DNA of 64,000 nt from an uncultured Lachnospiraceae bacterium (lineage in GTDB: Bacteria; Bacillota; Clostridia; Lachnospirales; Lachnospiraceae), in the NCBI GenBank assembly GCA_910585635.1, contig CAJUFE010000004.1, positions 77,516 to 141,515 on the forward strand, read 5' to 3'. Each line of letters opens with the position of its first letter. The stretch's first letter is position 1. Positions 60,248 through 64,000 of the stretch are shown in pieces. The position numbers and the translations under genes were made by a program. The notes under the pieces were generated by a model. The model was not told where the DNA came from. It made no database searches and saw only the letters and a program-made list of their open reading frames with translations.

Positions 60248-61270
60248 CTATCTCTCGTTCTGACTTTTTCTTACACCCTTTCCTCTTGCATGGGCTTTTC
60301 TCGTATCGTTCCCGGCGGTGTCGCATTTTTCTGCCTTCCTCTGCTTTAACGCCGCTCTTTTCTCTGCCACCAGCTGAGCCCCGGCCTCATCCACAGCCTT
60401 TGTGATGCGGACAGCGAACACCCCTCCGTCCTCCGCCTTCTTGATCCGGATCTTCCCACGTACCAGGCCATGCTCCGGACAGATGGCCAGACATTCATAC
60501 AGCTTCGGGTTCACGGCAAACCAGCGGATCTTCTTTCGCAGCGCCCTGCGGCAGCATGGGCAATATACATCATTTACCCGCTTATCTGCCATGACCCCTT
60601 CCTTGCTCCAGAACTGCCTGGAGACATACTTTGTATAACCGGGAAAGGAGAGATAGATCTCCTCTCCCTCTGTCTTTGGGAGCTGATAGTAGTCCACAGA
60701 GAGGAACGCCTTTACCTGTTCAAATCCCATCCTGGACATCACCTGCCCTGTATAGTAAGCATCATCCAGCGCGTGGTGGAAAGGCCGCTTCTCCTCCACA
60801 CTGATCCCCTGCTCCTCCACCGCCAGATCCAGGGAGATCCTCTGCTTTCCATCTCCGCACCGGAGACTGTAGAGTTTCTGCAGGTCGTAATAGAGGAGGG
60901 GCAGACCGAAGGGGATCCCTAAGCCATGATAGACCATATTCCGCTGGAGCTCTACCAGGTCCATAGAACCCCAGGTGACAAAACGGTAGTCTTCCCCGCA
61001 CCATCCTAAAAACCGCTCCATGGCCTGTCCAAAGCCCACCCCCTCCCGCTTTAAGGTCTCCATCTTTAAGTGGGTCACTTCGGATATCTTATAGTGCATC
61101 TGTGTGTAGACCCTTGGGCAGATCAGCTGCCTGAACTCCCCCACCTGCTCCAGCCCCTCATCCAGCTTTACCGCACCGATCTCGATGATCTCAAAAGGGA
61201 GATGATCCACCGTCCCCTCTTTCCCCTTTGGGCTCTGGTTCCATTCTAAGTCAAATACGATATAATGCAC
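60248..61270 (-). CDS. DEDDh 3'-5' exonuclease with C-terminal extension
   Basis: A protein of about 340 residues with an N-terminal DnaQ-fold exonuclease of the KapD/ERI-1-like group: YIVFDLEWNQ (first metal Asp/Glu), IEIGAVKLDEGL, VTWGSMDLVELQRN (second Asp) and HHALDDAYYTG (His and last Asp). A second part has Cys pairs (YCPCCRRAL and CLAICPEHGL) that may bind zinc, and a Lys/Arg-rich tail. The substrate may be RNA or DNA; not clear. The start is uncertain: GTG at 61270 gives the family start xHYIVFDLEWN with GAGG very close before it; GTG at 61282 is also in frame. Divergent from the ROK kinase gene. Confidence 0.8.
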   Translation of the reverse strand: MHYIVFDLEWNQSPKGKEGTVDHLPFEIIEIGAVKLDEGLEQVGEFRQLICPRVYTQMHYKISEVTHLKMETLKREGVGFGQAMERFLGWCGEDYRFVTWGSMDLVELQRNMVYHGLGIPFGLPLLYYDLQKLYSLRCGDGKQRISLDLAVEEQGISVEEKRPFHHALDDAYYTGQVMSRMGFEQVKAFLSVDYYQLPKTEGEEIYLSFPGYTKYVSRQFWSKEGVMADKRVNDVYCPCCRRALRKKIRWFAVNPKLYECLAICPEHGLVRGKIRIKKAEDGGVFAVRITKAVDEAGAQLVAEKRAALKQRKAEKCDTAGNDTRKAHARGKGVRKSQNER

Positions 61271-61424
61271 GATCCTCACCACATTTCTGAAAATAGGATA
61301 AATTGCAAAACTATAGATAGTATGATCATTTTATCACATACCGATACGGATCACAAGACAAGGTTGCTTTTCCTGGCATGACGGCCGATACTGCCGAGAT
61401 CCTGGCGGCGCGGGAAGGTTATAT

Positions 61425-61453
61425 TTGACAGGAGGGCCTGATCGGCGTACAAT
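61425..61453 (+). promoter_or_regulatory. Promoter of the ROK kinase gene
   Basis: TTGACA, 17-base spacer, TACAAT, 25 bases before the start. Confidence 0.65.
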
Positions 61454-61477
61454 GAAAAAAGATGAGGAGGGGTAGCC

Positions 61478-62359
61478 ATGGAAAAACGTTTTTTATGCCT
61501 TGATATCGGCGGGACCAGCATAAAATATGCGGTCTGCAGTGAGGAAGGACAGATGCTGGATAGAGGAAAGGTGACGATCGGAGAGGACCTGGACACCTTT
61601 TTGGATCAGGTCCAGCAGATCTATGAAAAGGCGGGAGCCATAGAAGGGGTGGCCTGCAGCTTCCCGGGAGAGGTCCACAGCCAGGAAGGGGTCATCCATG
61701 GGATCAGCGCGATCCCCTACATCCATGGATGTCCCATGAGGGACCTGCTCTCGAAAAGGTGCGGCGCAAAGAAGGTCGCCATGCTCAACGATGCCAATGC
61801 CGCGGCTCTGGGCGAGGCCTGGCTGGGTGTTGGGAAGGACTATAAGAACATCGCCTTTGTCATCGTGGGGAGCGGTGTAGGCGGGGCCGTGATCGAGAAC
61901 GGAGAGCTATATCCCGGCACCACCATGAACAAAGCAGAGATCGGGAATTTCCCCATGGGCGGCATGGAGGCCGGCGAGCTTTTATGCTGGAGCAGCTTCA
62001 CCTTGGACAAAGAGGCGAAAAAATATTCTAAAAAGCACCAGACAGCCGTCAATGGCAAGGAGCTGATGGATCTGGCCGAGGCCGGCGACCAGGACGCGGC
62101 TGCCTGTGTGGCAGAATTTTACCATTACATGGCCGTCGGCTGTGTCTGCATCCAATTTGCCTACGACCCGGAGATCATCGCCATCGGCGGAGGTATCAGC
62201 GAGAACCCCAAGATCATGGACGGGATCCGGGATGCCTATCGGGAGCTGGTAAAGGGGCAGCAGCAAGAATACCTAAAGCCCACCATCGTGGCCTGTGAGA
62301 AGGGAAATGACGCCAACCTCCTGGGAGCGCTGGACTTTTTCCTGCGATCCGAGCGGTAA
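61478..62359 (+). CDS. ROK-family sugar kinase, zinc site missing
   Basis: A 293-residue ROK protein: ATP loop LDIGGTSIKYAV, catalytic Asp in MLNDANAAALGEAW, second phosphate loop IVGSGVGGAVIENG and IIAIGGGISENP. It phosphorylates a hexose in the cytoplasm. The usual ROK zinc motif (EIGH followed by CGCGNxGC) is absent: EIGNF and a Cys-poor loop replace it, as in the zinc-free ROK subgroup. It has no DNA-binding N-terminus, so it is not a repressor. GAGGAGGGG precedes the ATG. Substrate (glucose, a beta-glucoside or an N-acetylhexosamine) cannot be told. Confidence 0.88.
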   Translation: MEKRFLCLDIGGTSIKYAVCSEEGQMLDRGKVTIGEDLDTFLDQVQQIYEKAGAIEGVACSFPGEVHSQEGVIHGISAIPYIHGCPMRDLLSKRCGAKKVAMLNDANAAALGEAWLGVGKDYKNIAFVIVGSGVGGAVIENGELYPGTTMNKAEIGNFPMGGMEAGELLCWSSFTLDKEAKKYSKKHQTAVNGKELMDLAEAGDQDAAACVAEFYHYMAVGCVCIQFAYDPEIIAIGGGISENPKIMDGIRDAYRELVKGQQQEYLKPTIVACEKGNDANLLGALDFFLRSER

Positions 62360-62488
62360 AGGACCGGGTATAGACAGGCAGAGACCTTGCGGCGGCTTTC
62401 CAGTCGGACTGGATGTACACGTTACGCGTTCAGATGCCCTGGACTGTTCGATCAGATGGCTGCCGCGGAAAATCTTTCAAATATGGGC

Positions 62489-62517
62489 TTGATTTTTCAT
62501 GCGATATCAGTTACACT
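62489..62517 (+). promoter_or_regulatory. tRNA-Arg promoter
   Basis: TTGATT, 17-base spacer, TACACT, 17 bases before the tRNA. Confidence 0.65.
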
Positions 62518-62533
62518 AATATAGGTTTTAGAA

Positions 62534-62607
62534 GTTTCCGTAGCTCAGCAGGATAGAGCGTCCGCCTCCTAAGCGGAAGGCCAGCGGTTCGAATCCGCTC
62601 GGGAACG
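62534..62607 (+). tRNA. tRNA-Arg (anticodon CCT)
   Basis: A 74-nt cloverleaf: acceptor GTTTCCG/CGGGAAC with one wobble pair, D-stem GCTC/GAGC, anticodon loop CTCCTAA with anticodon CCT, T-arm AGCGG TTCGAAT CCGCT, discriminator G. CCA is not encoded. It reads AGG codons. Confidence 0.93.
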
Positions 62608-62616
62608 CTAGACACA

Positions 62617-62655
62617 GCCGAAAGCCTTCATCTTAGCGGGCTTTCGGCTTTCTTT
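62617..62655 (+). terminator. Terminator of tRNA-Arg
   Basis: GCCGAAAGCC and GGCTTTCGGC form a perfect 10-bp stem, followed by TTTCTTT. Confidence 0.85.
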
Positions 62656-62738
62656 ATCTCCGCACCCGGCTGGTAGATCGAACGAAGTCAACTACAACTT
62701 CCTGCTCCGATCCCTCTGGCGCGTTTTGGATGTGCCGG
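62654..62738 (-). pseudogene. Possible 3' exon end of a gene split by the intron
   Basis: On the minus strand, directly after the intron end, an open frame reads RHIQNAPEGSEQEVVVDF and continues to a TAA at 62654-62656. It may be the C-terminal remnant of the gene into which the intron inserted; I do not recognise it. Confidence 0.25.
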
Positions 62739-62780
62739 ATCGGGTAGGAGGCTACCCATTAATTGAGCAGCCGACCTCCC

Positions 62781-62816
62781 ACACCACCGTACGTACCGTT
62801 CGGTATACAGCGGTTC
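62781..62816 (-). ncRNA. Group II intron domain V
   Basis: Minus strand GAACCGCTGTATACC, loop GAAC, GGTACGTACGGTGGTGT: two stacked stems with the bulge expected of the catalytic domain V, just after the reverse transcriptase stop codon. Confidence 0.75.
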
Positions 62817-62824
62817 AATAGTTT

Positions 62825-64000
62825 TCACGATACTTTTAGATAATAGTCAAGTATGGAGATATATCCCAGCTTGGCTATTATTTTATTGGTAAGGGCAACT
62901 CTTAATATCTGTGCTGTCCTCCAGTAACCTTTCCGGCTGTTGGCTATCTGATGCACCTGCCATTCTTCAAGCTTTAACGCTCTTAGGTTTCGGTACCTCG
63001 TCTTTACCTTTTTCCATTGTTTCCAATAGATTGCGCGTATCCTGCGCCGGAGCCATTCATCCGTCTCCGTCATCAGTCCTTTCATGTCCGCAAGTTTGTA
63101 GTAATTTATCCACCCTCTGACATACTCCGCCAGTTTCTGTCTTCGGTAATCATTACTCCACCCTTTGTTTTTCTGGGTTATCTCCCTTATCCTGCCTTTC
63201 ATCTTTTGGGCACTCTTAGGGTGTACCCGGAGTCTGCACTTCCCTCTGTTCCTGTAAAATGCGTATCCCAGATATTTTATTTTGCTCACATGGGTTACTG
63301 TTGTCTTGGCTCGGTTCACTTTCAGGAATAATTCTCCCTCTATAAATGGGATTATGTTCGCAAGCGTCCTCTCCGCACTCTTCCTGCTCTTGCAGAATAT
63401 CAACGCATCGTCCGCATACCTTACGAATCGGTGTCCCCTGCGTTCCAGTTCCTTGTCCAATTCATTCAGCATCACGTTCCCACACAATGGACTTAACGGT
63501 CCGCCCTGTGGCACGCCTTCCTCCTTCTTCTCAAAGAATCCGTTCTGCAATACTCCTGCGTTCAGGTATTTGTGTATCAGCGATACCACACGTCCGTCCT
63601 TGACTGTCCGTGACAGTACCTCTATGAGTTTGCTGTGGTTTACCGTATCAAAGAATTTCTCTAAATCCATGCTCACCACATACACATACCCTTCATCTAC
63701 ATTCCTCTTGCAGGCTTTTAGCGCATCGTGCTGGCTTCTTCCCGGTCTGAACCCATAACTGTTCTCTGAAAACTGCGGTTCAAACAGCGGTGTCAGTTCC
63801 TGCGTAATTGCCTGCTGGATTAGGCGGTCTACAACTGTTGGTATTCCTAATTTTCTGACCTTGCCTTTCTCTTCCTTGGGTATTTCTACCCTGCGGACTG
63901 GGTTGGGTTTGTATTTCCCTTCCTTTATCTTCTGGATTATTTCGCTCTGGTTTTCTTTCAGGTAGGGCAGAAGTCCATCCACCTGCATTCCGTCAATCCC
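62825..64000 (-). CDS. ltrA: Group II intron reverse transcriptase/maturase (partial)
   Basis: Partial; the N-terminus is beyond the window edge (the last visible in-frame residues are GIDGMQVDGLLPYL). Reverse-transcriptase blocks: RKLGIPTVVDRLIQQAI, ENSYGFRPGRSQHDAL, catalytic RYADDALIFC, VPQGGPLSPLCGNVML. The maturase domain X follows (GWINYYKLADMKGLM, GYWRTAQILRVALTNK). It ends 25 residues later without a His-Asn-His endonuclease domain, as in the endonuclease-free bacterial classes, so mobility would use DNA nicks at forks. The gene lies within the intron upstream of domain V and makes the protein that splices and moves it. Confidence 0.93.
   Translation of the reverse strand, partial: GIDGMQVDGLLPYLKENQSEIIQKIKEGKYKPNPVRRVEIPKEEKGKVRKLGIPTVVDRLIQQAITQELTPLFEPQFSENSYGFRPGRSQHDALKACKRNVDEGYVYVVSMDLEKFFDTVNHSKLIEVLSRTVKDGRVVSLIHKYLNAGVLQNGFFEKKEEGVPQGGPLSPLCGNVMLNELDKELERRGHRFVRYADDALIFCKSRKSAERTLANIIPFIEGELFLKVNRAKTTVTHVSKIKYLGYAFYRNRGKCRLRVHPKSAQKMKGRIREITQKNKGWSNDYRRQKLAEYVRGWINYYKLADMKGLMTETDEWLRRRIRAIYWKQWKKVKTRYRNLRALKLEEWQVHQIANSRKGYWRTAQILRVALTNKIIAKLGYISILDYYLKVS

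Larger units (their letters stand above)
62739..64000 (-). mobile_element. Group II intron, 3' part
   Basis: The minus strand holds an intron-encoded reverse transcriptase followed by domain V and domain VI, with a likely 3' end CTACCCGAT at 62739. The 5' part, including most ribozyme domains, lies beyond the window. Domain V carries GTACGTACGGTGGT around a short stem-loop; domain VI (62741-62776) has an unpaired A in CTCAATTAATG as branch point. Confidence 0.85.

Overview
The window is a piece of chromosome from an anaerobic, Gram-positive Clostridia-type bacterium, most likely Lachnospiraceae. The support is combined: a rubrerythrin-type NADH peroxidase end, a DnaD/DnaI-type primosome pair, a sortase-anchored Cna-B adhesin, SAM-I and preQ1-type riboswitches, LuxS, two complete TRAP transporters, consensus TTGACA/TATAAT promoters, strong AGGAGG ribosome sites and no encoded CCA on the tRNAs. 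GC is moderate (by eye about 55%) and GATC looks unusually common. Species level cannot be read from this.

Layout. 1-3.45 kb: end of a rubrerythrin gene, a DUF4143 ATPase gene joined to a beheaded AAA-ATPase/PD-(D/E)XK gene, then a probable type I toxin-antitoxin locus (31-aa hydrophobic peptide with a convergent small RNA). 3.45-14.1 kb: one unit on the minus strand made of a BTAD (SARP-like) regulator, a 54-aa protein and a 3001-aa beta-helix/Cna-B surface protein ending in an MPRTG sorting signal. Two long palindromes lie between the regulator and a divergent hybrid histidine kinase. 14.5-26 kb (plus): hybrid kinase, calcium-type P-type ATPase, TRAP transporter dctPQM, secreted esterase, luxS. 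26-45 kb (mostly minus): a GlgX-like protein whose catalytic residues are all replaced, exonuclease III, metK under a SAM-I riboswitch, murA, an 830-aa membrane-anchored protein overlapping prs, dnaC/dnaI-like and dnaD-like genes next to a cluster of five DnaA boxes, murC, queT with a preQ1-type leader, and a TRAP-amidohydrolase operon controlled from overlapping divergent promoters shared with a LysR gene. 45-55 kb: LysR, zinc alcohol dehydrogenase, esterase, recQ, a sugar isomerase/2-hydroxyacid dehydrogenase pair, tRNA-Lys, thioredoxin, a 52-aa protein and trmB. 55-64 kb: a DUF4145-SH3 membrane protein, a DUF1461-DD-carboxypeptidase fusion, a palindromic 160-bp intergenic element, a kdpDE-like pair without kdpFABC, a DEDDh exonuclease, a ROK kinase, tRNA-Arg and the 3' part of a group II intron.

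Best candidates for something new: (1) the catalytically dead GlgX-like protein; (2) the convergent toxin/small-RNA locus whose two transcripts have homologous 5' ends; (3) the BTAD-54aa-giant adhesin unit with its paired operators; (4) the DnaA-box cluster beside the primosome genes; (5) the DUF1461-peptidase S11 fusion. I saw no CRISPR array, prophage or complete insertion sequence. All family names are from recognition of motifs; no database search was run.
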